Source: UBA1563 sp041667115
Lineage (GTDB): Bacteria; Bacteroidota; Ignavibacteria; Ignavibacteriales; Ignavibacteriaceae
Assembly: GCA_041667115.1 (NCBI GenBank)
Contig: JBAYFO010000037.1
Location: 1 to 36,371, forward strand
Length of the DNA stretch: 36,371 nucleotides
Direction of reading: 5' to 3'
Position numbers and translations under genes: made by a program. Each line of letters begins with the position of its first letter. Position 1 is the stretch's first letter. Positions 16,081 to 24,380 of this stretch are shown here, piece after piece. The notes below the pieces were generated by a model that searched no databases, was not told the DNA's origin, and saw nothing but the letters and a program-made list of their open reading frames with translations.

Positions 16081-16764
16081 TCACATTCCTGAAAGCTTCT
16101 TTTTTAGTAGGTCTAATTTTTCCTGGACTTCTTTTGTCTGGGCATCATTCAAGGGTAAGTTTTGGATTTGTGAATATTCATTTAGAGCTTCATCATAAAG
16201 CGAAAGACGCATCATCTGCTCTGCAAAGAAAATTCGTGTTAAAACATTTTTTTGCGTCGCCGGATATTTCCGGTATGTTTCTTTCGCGGTCAGGATGGCA
16301 GTTTCCTTAAATCCATTTTCCGCAAGTTGTTTGGCACCGTTTAATTTTAAATCACCCAGCAGATTTGCAGGTACGGTTGTGGATTTTGTTCCCCCTTCGT
16401 TACTGCCGTAAATGGCTGTGTTGATGCTGTGGTCATCTTTCTTCTTTGCGGGGGTAGAAAGGATTTCTTCCATAGCGAGCGCAAGCAGCAGTTCGTCAAT
16501 CGTCATTCGCTTTAAACTGTTAACCGATAACGCTGCCGAAGGTTTCAAGGTAAATTTAATACCTCTCCCTGAAAGCATAATTACGGCGTTTTTATCTGTC
16601 ATCAATACTGTTGACGAAGAGACCATCGATCCTTCTTTTACATCAACCCACTGTTCGCTGTTCCCGATCAAGGCTTTAACATTGCCTTCAACTTTTTCTA
16701 CTTTATATGATTGAGCAAAAAGTGAGAAGGCTAAAACAGCGGTCATCATCATTATTTTTTTCAT
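16081..16764 (-). CDS. Secreted FecR-like domain protein with helical (TPR-like) C-terminus
   Basis: This 227-residue protein has a signal peptide (MKKIMMMTAVLAFSLFAQS). Residues about 20-85 (KVEKVEGNVKALIGNSEQWV, DVKEGSMVSSSTVLMTDKNA, FTLKPSAALSVNSL) read as the beta-rich FecR domain, which occurs in periplasmic regulatory and surface-structure proteins. The last 100 residues are helical and Leu/Ala/Glu-rich (AKQLAENGFKETAILTAKET, YDEALNEYSQIQNLPLNDAQ), resembling one or two TPR units. It follows the barrel-transglutaminase gene after 26 bases, so both are very probably in one transcript. No partner anti-sigma or TonB receptor gene is nearby, so classic iron-citrate signalling is unlikely. 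Its function is unknown. Confidence 0.65.
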   Translation of the reverse strand: MKKIMMMTAVLAFSLFAQSYKVEKVEGNVKALIGNSEQWVDVKEGSMVSSSTVLMTDKNAVIMLSGRGIKFTLKPSAALSVNSLKRMTIDELLLALAMEEILSTPAKKKDDHSINTAIYGSNEGGTKSTTVPANLLGDLKLNGAKQLAENGFKETAILTAKETYRKYPATQKNVLTRIFFAEQMMRLSLYDEALNEYSQIQNLPLNDAQTKEVQEKLDLLKKKLSGM

Positions 16765-16790
16765 AAGTATCTCTTATTCGTTAAACAAGT

Positions 16791-18764
16791 TTAATAAATT
16801 TCAATGATCTGAACAGTCCCTTTTGCAAGCCCCAATTGGTCGAGGGCTTCGTTTGAAAATATTTCAACTCCCTTTTCCCATGCATTCATAAAATTGGATC
16901 GTTCGGTAGTTTCTATCGGAATCCAAACTTTTTCTTCACCTGAAGAATTTTTCCTGATGTAATATTTTTTATCATTTTGTGTAATTAAATTTGCTTCAGC
17001 CGGAGAAAGATTTGTATTGAATAAAATATTTACATGCCGGCTTTGTTCATTGGTTTTATAATCCACAAATGCTGTTTCAATACCAATGCTTTCGTAGAAA
17101 GAAGCGAGACAAACGGAAAGGTCATCACAGTCTCCCCCTTTGATATCAATGGTTTCGTGCGGGAACTGCACCAGGTCACTCGATGCCAACGGGTCGGCAA
17201 CATAAAGCATCCCGGGAATAATTTCGGTAAAAAGAATTTTTGCCTGTAGATAATTTAAAAGTATCGGATTAATTGTATCCAGTTCAATCTTATGTTTCGC
17301 GAGAAGACGTTTTGCTGTTGCGGCTGAAAAATCAAAATCTTTTTTAACAAAATAGCGCAGATTACCCACAACTCCATCCCATGCATTAGAGGAGTTAATG
17401 AGTAACGGTTTTTGTATTTCGTCATCTGCTTCGCGGTTTTCAGTGGTAACATAAAAATTAGCAAAAGATATTTCATGCTTGGCAGAAAAGTATTCTTCCG
17501 AAACGACCGTATAAAAAGGGATAGACGCCGTATCTTTTGGCTGAACCAAAACGCCGGGGGAATAAATCACTTCAGAATTAATTTTATCAATTTTGCTGCT
17601 TGGCTTAACGGAAACAGGTCTATCTGATAAATTTACAACTCGCGCAACGGCAAACGGTTCGTCAGCAAACCGATCTGTGAAAGTGGGAAACAATGAATTT
17701 GGCACCGTCACATCAATAAACTGTACCAACTTTTCTTGCGATGTGTTTAAGAGATACGAAAGATTAACTATCGCTTTGTTGCTGCTGTATTTATTGTGTG
17801 TCAAATTTGAAATTCCGTTTGCAGTAAGTTCGCTTAATGTAGCAGTTTTTTGAATATCGGAAAAGTAGACGACTCCCAGAATCGAAGCGCAAATATTTCC
17901 GTACCGGAACGTTACCGAAGGCTGCATTCCACGGAGAGAAAAGTCGGAAAAATAATTAACGTTCAAAGAGATTGAGCTTTTATCAAAAGTAAAAGTTTGT
18001 CCGAGGGCAACTTGCATAGCCTTTGCCGTCTCATAAAGAAAATTCATTTCAACATGGGGGAATGGCTCCGTGTACAATGCGATGCGAACATTCTTGGGGG
18101 TTCGCAGCTCGAATGCTTTATTTGTTTCGTTTAGCGAACCATTTTTCATATTAAAAAAATTCGAGGCGGAGAGAGATAAACAAAGCGAAGGAGTAAAAAG
18201 ATAGTCTGCACCGAATTGAAAATTCCACAACTTCATCGATTCGGTTTCGTTCGACCTTATCAAAGAAAGGGAAGTATCGGAAAAGACCGCGCCAATTGCG
18301 TCCTGGCTAAATTCCTCGGTAAAATATTTTAACGTAACCCCGCCGCTTAGTTTTTCACTGATCTTATATGAATAGCTCGCAGAAAAATATTCCTGATATT
18401 TCAAATCGGTTTTAAGAGAAATGTCGGATGAGTCGTTGCCTAGAATTGATTGATTTTTTAGAAGAGAAAATTCTTTAAAAAATCCGGGAGAATAGCGAAG
18501 AAAAATATTCGAATTGCCAAACGTTTTAGCAATCCCAAGTGCATACAGCGTGGAAGTAGTTTGCGAAGCAACCTCGCTCCCGAAGGAAACCCCCATTGCC
18601 AGATCTTTTGCCGAAGAAAAATTAGTGGGATTAGTCTCCGTCGAAAAGATAAAATCTTTGCTCATAAGGCTTTTAAATCCATTTAACGAAAAGGATTCTT
18701 GTGAAAATCCTTTGCCTAAAAAAATATAAAAAGTTAATAAAAGGTAACTTGCCGCTTTTCTCAA
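16791..18764 (-). CDS. Predicted outer-membrane beta-barrel fused to a transglutaminase-like domain
   Basis: This 657-residue protein starts at TTG 18764, which overlaps the TGA of the upstream lipoprotein gene (TTGA). A signal peptide follows at once (RKAASYLLLTFYIFLGKGFSQ). Residues about 30-330 alternate polar and hydrophobic strands (YQEYFSASYSYKISEKLSGG, LKYFTEEF, NLNYFSDFSLRGMQPSVTFR), as in outer-membrane barrels. A middle beta region (about 340-470) looks like an Ig-type sheet. The C-terminal part holds GGDCDDLSVCLASFYESIGI with Cys546, RHVNILFNT with His577 and VWIPIETTE with Glu618, the Cys-His-Asp/Glu arrangement of transglutaminase-like proteins. That domain could be a peptidase, a cross-linker or a non-catalytic binder. 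I recognise no named family for the whole protein. Confidence 0.68.
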   Translation of the reverse strand: MRKAASYLLLTFYIFLGKGFSQESFSLNGFKSLMSKDFIFSTETNPTNFSSAKDLAMGVSFGSEVASQTTSTLYALGIAKTFGNSNIFLRYSPGFFKEFSLLKNQSILGNDSSDISLKTDLKYQEYFSASYSYKISEKLSGGVTLKYFTEEFSQDAIGAVFSDTSLSLIRSNETESMKLWNFQFGADYLFTPSLCLSLSASNFFNMKNGSLNETNKAFELRTPKNVRIALYTEPFPHVEMNFLYETAKAMQVALGQTFTFDKSSISLNVNYFSDFSLRGMQPSVTFRYGNICASILGVVYFSDIQKTATLSELTANGISNLTHNKYSSNKAIVNLSYLLNTSQEKLVQFIDVTVPNSLFPTFTDRFADEPFAVARVVNLSDRPVSVKPSSKIDKINSEVIYSPGVLVQPKDTASIPFYTVVSEEYFSAKHEISFANFYVTTENREADDEIQKPLLINSSNAWDGVVGNLRYFVKKDFDFSAATAKRLLAKHKIELDTINPILLNYLQAKILFTEIIPGMLYVADPLASSDLVQFPHETIDIKGGDCDDLSVCLASFYESIGIETAFVDYKTNEQSRHVNILFNTNLSPAEANLITQNDKKYYIRKNSSGEEKVWIPIETTERSNFMNAWEKGVEIFSNEALDQLGLAKGTVQIIEIY

Positions 18765-19678
18765 GGATAATCTATAATAATGCTGTGTGTGTTTTGACTA
18801 ACTGTATAAAATTCAAGCGATTGCTCAACCCGGCGGGAAACCGCCTTCCTTACAAAGGTAAAGACCAACCGGTCAAACCGGTTTTTGGGAATAGCTGTTA
18901 TTAACTGTGGAGGAATTTTTATATGTCCGTTATCTTTTACATGAAGTTTAAAAAATGCGGTAGCAGTTTTTTCATTCTTCATTTTTCCACCGATAATAAT
19001 TTCAACCGAATCTTTAGTTGCTTTATTCCATTCGAGCTGTAAAATTTTTTCTCCCTTATTGCCCTGGGTAACGTTTACTTTTCCAACAATTTGATCCGGC
19101 ATAGTTATAGAAAATTTGATTGGAACATTTGAACCCATCATCACTTTTCGATATTCAAAATCTACCGGGTTGTCATATTTTAAGAAGAGTGCATCGCCCA
19201 TAAAGCCTGATCTACTAAGCATATACTTTGGACCTAGAGTCGTATCCGTTACTGAAGAACTCCTGCCATATTGGATGCTATGCATAACTTCTCTAGTTTG
19301 AACTGAGTTGATTTTCGGAGGATTAACTTTTTTCATCCCAAAGCCAAGCATTCTTCCATTCGGTAAAACTATTGGCTGTGCATTATCAAAAAAGAAAACT
19401 TCAGCGATATCATTTCCAACTGAAAGAAATTTTTCCGAGACAACGTTCTTGCTAATGAATAGAAAATTCTCTGCCTTAGGCATTTCATTTAATAGTCCTG
19501 TTGAATCATAGGTCCCTTTATAGAGGGCATCATCCGGATTTAAAGCAAGGACTTCTATTTGCCGCGGTTCTTCTTCATTTGGAATATCGTTGACCAATTC
19601 CGTAGGACCAGGTTTGCCGCATCCGAAGAAGTACGCCGTAAAGAGAAGAAGGATAGTATGTCGAAAATATTTTTTCAT
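18761..19678 (-). CDS. Lipoprotein of unknown function
   Basis: This 305-residue protein has a lipoprotein signal ending in YFFGC (Cys20), so it is likely anchored in a membrane and exposed to the periplasm or cell surface. The mature part is beta-rich (KVNVTQGNKGEKILQLEWNK, KDSVEIIIGGKMKNEKTA), with a region about 195-265 that reads like an Ig/fibronectin-type domain. I do not recognise a family. Its stop codon overlaps the TTG start of the barrel-transglutaminase gene, which argues for translational coupling and a shared role. The upstream 162 bases contain a strong hairpin that belongs to the previous gene. The ribosome site before ATG 19678 is weak. Confidence 0.7.
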   Translation of the reverse strand: MKKYFRHTILLLFTAYFFGCGKPGPTELVNDIPNEEEPRQIEVLALNPDDALYKGTYDSTGLLNEMPKAENFLFISKNVVSEKFLSVGNDIAEVFFFDNAQPIVLPNGRMLGFGMKKVNPPKINSVQTREVMHSIQYGRSSSVTDTTLGPKYMLSRSGFMGDALFLKYDNPVDFEYRKVMMGSNVPIKFSITMPDQIVGKVNVTQGNKGEKILQLEWNKATKDSVEIIIGGKMKNEKTATAFFKLHVKDNGHIKIPPQLITAIPKNRFDRLVFTFVRKAVSRRVEQSLEFYTVSQNTHSIIIDYP

Positions 19679-19773
19679 TGAATAAGTTTTTGTTGCTCGT
19701 TTTGCATTAGAAAAATAAGAGAATAATTGCTATTACGAAAGTCGAATTTTTTACAATCTTTTAAGAACACTGT

Positions 19774-19820
19774 GATAACCGTTACTGCGGTAAGAGGCAA
19801 AACCTGCAGCAACGGTTATC
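19774..19820 (-). terminator. Long stable hairpin downstream of the 20797-19841 lipoprotein gene
   Basis: GATAACCGTT (19774-19783) pairs with AACGGTTATC (19811-19820). After one A/C mismatch, CTGC pairs with GCAG, and GGT pairs with ACC across one bulged T. The stem totals 17 pairs with a 10-base loop. It begins 21 bases after the stop codon. No U run follows on the minus strand, so it may be a 3' stabilising structure rather than a classic terminator. Confidence 0.62.
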
Positions 19821-19840
19821 TATAACATCATTGAAAAAAA

Positions 19841-20797
19841 CTATTTAACGACATAAGGAAATCCCCAAGCACTTGATTCAACCGGGGTTGTGTCATCTTT
19901 TATAACTTGCGCCGGCATAGCATCAATTACGGTAGAGAAAAATCCCATTGGCAAACCGGTTCTAAAGGTTTGTGAATAAACTTTATTTCCTAGTCCGTCA
20001 TCGGATACCAATGCTAAAAGTTTCTTTGTGCGATTCATCTTATTACCAAGACACGCGCCGTGCGTTAACGAAACAAAATCTTCACTAGTATAAGCACTAT
20101 GTACTTCAACTTCAACTGTTACTTCTTGATTTCTTGAAATGGAAGGCATTTGTTTCATCTTGCCTAATCCATGAGACATATAAAAATTCAATGGATCGGT
20201 AACAGAAATAACATCGCCTGAAGGAAGCTTTACCGTAATGCTTTTAATATAAATATTAGGGCTGTTCGTTCCCCCTTTTGATAGTGATGATGCGGAAACT
20301 TTCCAGTTCATCTTCGGATACTTGGTATTTGCAACCTTAACAAATTTAACATTCCGTTCAACCGTAGTTACGAACGGCTTTGAGATTACGGTATCAATTG
20401 TTTTCATCGAAGTATCTTTCGTTACACCGATGAGAAGATTTCCGGTAAAGACAAGTACTAAATTTCCATCGGCGGTTGTATCCGAAAGCTGATTAAGTGT
20501 GAAAGTTTTTGTAACCGATGTAATCTTTCTCCCTACTCTTACAGGAAAGATTTCCGAAGTAGTTTTTGCGAGCCCCTGGAGACTCACATCCATCATCCCT
20601 TCTTCATTATAATTTTGCTCGAATGAAGCGAGGGCGGAATCTTCAAAGGTTATTTTTTCCAAAGCGGCTTGATCGGTTGTCGGTTCCAAATTATCTACCG
20701 AACTTGTGGGTGAATCCTTGCACCCGATAAAAGCTACAAAGAACAGAACAAGAGCAGCTGAAGAAAGTTTCAGCAAAAGATTTTTTATGTTCGACAT
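19841..20797 (-). CDS. Lipoprotein of unknown function
   Basis: This 318-residue protein has a lipoprotein signal, VLFFVAFIGC (Cys26), followed by a Ser/Thr-rich flexible segment (KDSPTSSVDNLEPTTDQ). The mature region is beta-rich with no motif I can name. It contains VTKTFTLNQLSDTTADGNLV, then YIKSITVKLPSGDVISVTDP, and ends ESSAWGFPYVVK. AAGGAAAAC precedes the ATG. It lies 60 bases after the stop codon of the fibronectin/T9SS gene, with a terminator hairpin between them, so it may depend on readthrough or on its own weak promoter. Surface or periplasmic location is inferred from the lipobox only. Confidence 0.72.
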   Translation of the reverse strand: MSNIKNLLLKLSSAALVLFFVAFIGCKDSPTSSVDNLEPTTDQAALEKITFEDSALASFEQNYNEEGMMDVSLQGLAKTTSEIFPVRVGRKITSVTKTFTLNQLSDTTADGNLVLVFTGNLLIGVTKDTSMKTIDTVISKPFVTTVERNVKFVKVANTKYPKMNWKVSASSLSKGGTNSPNIYIKSITVKLPSGDVISVTDPLNFYMSHGLGKMKQMPSISRNQEVTVEVEVHSAYTSEDFVSLTHGACLGNKMNRTKKLLALVSDDGLGNKVYSQTFRTGLPMGFFSTVIDAMPAQVIKDDTTPVESSAWGFPYVVK

Positions 20798-20827
20798 TTT
20801 TGTTTTCCTTTTTTAGTTCTTTAAAAT

Positions 20828-20849
20828 GCCTCCTCCTAAAAGAGGAGGC
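20828..20849. terminator. Terminator hairpin after the fibronectin/T9SS gene
   Basis: Perfect 8-bp GC-rich arms GCCTCCTC (20828-20835) and GAGGAGGC (20842-20849) enclose a 6-base loop. On the minus strand an ATTTTAA run follows; on the plus strand GTTGTTTTTT follows. The hairpin lies nine bases after the minus-strand stop codon. Confidence 0.8.
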
Positions 20850-20857
20850 GTTGTTTT

Positions 20858-22738
20858 TTATTTAATGAGAATCATTTTCTTTGTTGCAGAAAAGTTGCCT
20901 GCTTTGATCATGTAGAAATAGACGCCTGAATTTAATCCGTTTGCAGAGAACACTTTTGCGTAAGTTCCGCTTGGTTGATATTCATTAACCAAGGTGGCAA
21001 TTTCTTTACCAATAACATTGTACACTTTTATTGTTACAAAACTGTTTGAGGGAAGTTGATAGTTGATTACCGTACTTGGATTGAACGGATTCGGGTAGTT
21101 CTGACCTAAGGTAAAATCCGTAACAATCTTTGAGTCGGATGAGATAGACGTTAATCCGTCTGCGGCTAAAACAAGATCAACATTAAGATAATTGTTAGAG
21201 GACTCCAACGTTACATCATTAACTTCCGATTCACTATAATCAACTACTGAAGAAACCAATTGATAGCTGCCCGATGAGAGTCCATCAAGTACAAACGAGC
21301 CGTCTAGATCAGATATGGTGGAATTTACTACTTCTCCGTTGTTATCAATCAACGAAGCAACTGCGCCTTCAACATTCTCTCCGTTGCCGTCAACGATGTT
21401 TCCATAAACGATTGCGTTTCCCATCGCGTATGATTTGCTTAGAGCAAAGTTTATATTGTTCACAACACCGTTTTCAGTTACAATAATTGAATCTGCATTT
21501 TTCCAGTTATGTGTTTGTGTTCCATCATACTTAAAAAATGTTGGACGGTAACCTCGTGCCGAGGCTAATAAATAATATGTCCCAGGTTCTAAATTAGCAA
21601 GTGAATAACTTCCGGTGAGGCTGTCTGAAAGCACAAAATTTCTCGAACCTTGACGGTTATTTGTTTTCTTCTGATAAGCATAAACCATAGCTTTTAACGG
21701 TAATGAAGAAGCAGAATCAACCACAACTCCATTAACACTATTGGCATAAACAGCTTTTGATGCAAGCGTAATATTAATGTCTGTAATGTCTTGTGAAATT
21801 ACGATTCTATCTGCGGTCTCAAAAGTTGACTTATTATTATAATATTGTTTCAATAACGAGTGATTTGCGGGATTAATGAATAACACCAACGTATCATTTT
21901 CTTTAGCAAAAATTTTGAAATTTCCCAACTCGTCAGTTCTTACCATTACACTATGTCCCATGGGTTCGGGTGAGTGATTCAATCTTCTATTAGTAACAAT
22001 AGCCGCAACTAACGCTTGCTGTACATTTCCCGAAGCATCCTTAATTGAACCGGACACTGAGAAGATGTTTGGTTTAACAAGTTGTTTCAATCCAATTGCA
22101 AATGAAAGAGAGTCTCCGCTTTTAAAAGTTACTTTTGTAGCTTGTTGCATCGTTTGGGCGTTGTCATAAAACTCAGGCGCATACCCTTCAGCTCCGGTAA
22201 AAATGAAATATTCACCTGGTTTTAATTTTAAATTAAAGGAACCTGTTGAGTCTGTAACTTCAAATGATGGAGGACCCGACATAAATGAAGCTGGTAAAAA
22301 CTCAATTTTTGCTCTTCCAAGCGGGGCATTCGTCGTATCGTCAAAAACAGTTCCACTGACTTTTGCAACAATATCGTTGGCTTGCGTTACTTCAATTACA
22401 ACGGTGTCGGAAGGGACACTTTCCTGATTATTTGAGATGGCGGTAACATAATAGGAATATTTCTTTCCGAATATTACTCCATGGTCAACAAACTTTCCTT
22501 CACGGGTCATCCATAATTTCCCATATTTTCCTGAATCAGCACCAGTTCCCTCTTTTTTATAAATATTATAGTTGGTGGCTGTTAGAGAATATTCCCAGGT
22601 AAGCATTACTGATACTGAGTTCATCATCGAAGAAGAAACAACAGTAGCCTGTAAATTTTTAGGCGGATTAACTTGAGCTATACCTGTTGATGCCCCAAAC
22701 AACATCACTCCTACGAGTAAGAATAAAAGTTTTTTCAT
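20858..22738 (-). CDS. Secreted fibronectin III / carboxypeptidase-regulatory-like repeat protein with T9SS sorting domain
   Basis: I choose the ATG at 22738 (AAGGAACAAGAA just before it; signal peptide MKKLLFLLVGVMLFGAS) over the in-frame ATG at 22804, giving 626 residues. The mature protein opens with a fibronectin III-like domain (PPKNLQATVV to ESVPSDTVVIEV). Four carboxypeptidase-regulatory-like beta sandwiches follow (VSGTVFDDTTNAPLGRAKIE; FSVSGSIKDASGNVQQALVA; NSVNGVVVDSASSLPLKAMV; AIVYGNIVDGNGENVEGAVA). The last 80 residues are the type A sorting domain (LGQNYPNPFNPSTVINYQLP, VYNVIGKEIATLVNE, NSGVYFYMIKAGNFSATKKM). No catalytic motif is seen, so an adhesive or structural surface role is the most that can be inferred. 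Confidence 0.85.
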   Translation of the reverse strand: MKKLLFLLVGVMLFGASTGIAQVNPPKNLQATVVSSSMMNSVSVMLTWEYSLTATNYNIYKKEGTGADSGKYGKLWMTREGKFVDHGVIFGKKYSYYVTAISNNQESVPSDTVVIEVTQANDIVAKVSGTVFDDTTNAPLGRAKIEFLPASFMSGPPSFEVTDSTGSFNLKLKPGEYFIFTGAEGYAPEFYDNAQTMQQATKVTFKSGDSLSFAIGLKQLVKPNIFSVSGSIKDASGNVQQALVAAIVTNRRLNHSPEPMGHSVMVRTDELGNFKIFAKENDTLVLFINPANHSLLKQYYNNKSTFETADRIVISQDITDINITLASKAVYANSVNGVVVDSASSLPLKAMVYAYQKKTNNRQGSRNFVLSDSLTGSYSLANLEPGTYYLLASARGYRPTFFKYDGTQTHNWKNADSIIVTENGVVNNINFALSKSYAMGNAIVYGNIVDGNGENVEGAVASLIDNNGEVVNSTISDLDGSFVLDGLSSGSYQLVSSVVDYSESEVNDVTLESSNNYLNVDLVLAADGLTSISSDSKIVTDFTLGQNYPNPFNPSTVINYQLPSNSFVTIKVYNVIGKEIATLVNEYQPSGTYAKVFSANGLNSGVYFYMIKAGNFSATKKMILIK

Positions 22739-22987
22739 TTCTTGTTCCTTTTTATTGATTAACATTAAAGTTTCTTGTAAGAAAGTAAACCATAATTGTG
22801 CCATGGTAACTGATCCAGTTTTATTTGATTTTCGAATCTTTTTCTAGTCGCTTCGCCTGGAAAACTTTTACATTTGCCTGAATCGATTTGAGCAGGCGGT
22901 TTCTCCTTCTTTCATGCAGATATTTGCTGGAAAGTGTTTTCAGTTGGTTAGGTTTTGTTATTTTTGTATTGTATAATAACTAGAAAA
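22739..22987. other. Divergent intergenic region without a gene
   Basis: These 249 bases separate the start of the minus-strand fibronectin/T9SS gene from the plus-strand NtrC-type gene and must hold both promoters. An AAGGAAC ribosome site lies just before the minus-strand ATG. Apart from the possible -7 word listed separately and short AT-rich words, I see no structured RNA, palindrome or reading frame worth calling. Confidence 0.5.
22959..22966 (+). promoter_or_regulatory. Possible -7 element for the NtrC-type gene
   Basis: TATTTTTG matches TAnnTTTG and lies 21 bases before the ATG at 22988. A TATAAT word follows at 22972-22977, which would instead give an almost leaderless message. No well-placed TTG at -33 and no sigma-54 GG-N10-GC pair were found. 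Confidence 0.3.
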
Positions 22988-24358
22988 ATGAATACGAACC
23001 CAAAAATTCTTGTTTGCGATGATGATGAAACTATTTGCTATCTTTTAAAAGAGCAGTTAGTGGATAAGTTTTTTTCAATCGATATGGTTTATGATGGTAA
23101 ATTTGCCATTGAAAACATGAAGAAAAGGAACTATGATCTTCTGCTGCTTGATCTTAAAATGCCGATCATGCAAGGGGAAGAAGTCTTAAAATTCGTGAAA
23201 GAATATTACCCATCGATACAAGTAATTATCCTTACCGCCGACTCCGAAATACGAAAAGCCATCGATTGTATCAAACTCGGAGCATATGACTTTATAACAA
23301 AACCTTACAATTTTGATGAACTGCTTCTTACCATAAAGCGGGCACTAGAACACCGCGATCTTCTTTTTCAAAACGAAGCGTTAACCAAACAAGCCAAACA
23401 GCATCGCGCAAGCAGAATAATCGGAGATAGCGAGATGCTGAATCAACTTATTAATTTGGCGGAAAAAGCCGCAAAATCGGAATCAAATATTTTGATCGAA
23501 GGAGAAACCGGGACGGGAAAAGAATTGCTCGCCGATTTTATTCACCAACATTCTGCAAGAAGATTAAAACCTTTTGTTGTGATCAACTGCGCCTCGCTCC
23601 CTGATCAGCTGATTGAAAGCGAACTTTTTGGGTATGAAAAAGGAGCCTTTACCGACGCAAAAACTTCAAAGCCCGGGCTTGTAGAAATTGCAAACGGCGG
23701 CACACTGTTTCTTGATGAAATTGGTGAAATGAGTTTAAATATTCAACCAAAGTTGTTACGTTTTTTAGAAAACGGAGAATACCGGCGCGTTGGCGGCATC
23801 AATTCTCTCTCTTCGGATGTGCGGGTTATCGGGGCAACAAATAAAAACCTCTTAGAAGAAACGGAGTTAAAATTATTTCGAAGAGATTTGCTTTTCCGTT
23901 TGAATGTCATTACCCTTATTGTTCCACCGTTGCGCGAAAGGAAAGAAGATATTTTAACGCTTGCAAATTTTTTCCTTGAATCAAAATCTCCCATTCGCGC
24001 ACCGCGTAAATTCGATGAAAAAGCCATCGAAGCGTTAATGCAGTATGACTTCCCGGGAAATGTTAGAGAATTAGAGCATATTATTGAACGGGCTATCATT
24101 TTTTCAGACGACAACACAATCCTTCCGGAAAATCTTTTTCTCTCCAAGAAAAAAAAGAAATTGCATGGGGTTGTGGTTTCGGAAAATACCGGTGAACATA
24201 AAGATGAAGAATTATCGATTGATGATCTCGAACGATCACATATCTTAAAAATTCTTGAGCTTAACGGTTGGGAAAGAACAAACTCTGCAAAACAATTGGG
24301 AATTAGTCAAAAGACGCTTTATTCAAAAATTAAAAAATATCATTTGGAAAAAGGGTAA
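22988..24358 (+). CDS. NtrC-family sigma-54-dependent response regulator
   Basis: I start at ATG 22988 (MNTNPKILVCDDDE) because the receiver fold begins there; the 11 codons upstream contain the promoter. The product has 456 residues. The receiver domain (5-120) has acidic D11-D13, phosphoacceptor D55 (LLLLDLKMP), T83 and K105 (TKPYNF). The AAA+ domain (about 142-375) has Walker A GETGTGKE (172-179), the sigma-54 contact loop GAFTDA (219-224) and Walker B GGTLFLDEIG. The C-terminal Fis-type helix-turn-helix is ERTNSAKQLGISQKTLYSKI. It should activate RNA polymerase-sigma54 when phosphorylated. The kinase gene 22 bases downstream is its probable partner. The loop reads GAFTDA rather than the canonical GAFTGA. 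Target promoters are unknown, but the convergent pilus operon is a reasonable candidate. Confidence 0.94.
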   Translation: MNTNPKILVCDDDETICYLLKEQLVDKFFSIDMVYDGKFAIENMKKRNYDLLLLDLKMPIMQGEEVLKFVKEYYPSIQVIILTADSEIRKAIDCIKLGAYDFITKPYNFDELLLTIKRALEHRDLLFQNEALTKQAKQHRASRIIGDSEMLNQLINLAEKAAKSESNILIEGETGTGKELLADFIHQHSARRLKPFVVINCASLPDQLIESELFGYEKGAFTDAKTSKPGLVEIANGGTLFLDEIGEMSLNIQPKLLRFLENGEYRRVGGINSLSSDVRVIGATNKNLLEETELKLFRRDLLFRLNVITLIVPPLRERKEDILTLANFFLESKSPIRAPRKFDEKAIEALMQYDFPGNVRELEHIIERAIIFSDDNTILPENLFLSKKKKKLHGVVVSENTGEHKDEELSIDDLERSHILKILELNGWERTNSAKQLGISQKTLYSKIKKYHLEKG

Positions 24359-24380
24359 TAATCTAAACGGCAGCAATATT

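Noticed and set aside
22739..22804. Upstream ATG for the fibronectin/T9SS gene
   Set aside because: It would bury the signal peptide behind 22 residues; the ATG at 22738 has a good ribosome site and a signal peptide directly after it.
22804..22987. Sigma-54 promoter upstream of the NtrC-type gene
   Set aside because: Candidate TGG and TTGC words are spaced wrongly; no GG-N10-GC arrangement was found.
24255..24380. Upstream ATG for the soluble hybrid kinase
   Set aside because: It would overlap the NtrC-type gene by about 100 bases through its helix-turn-helix; GTG 24381 lies beyond that stop.
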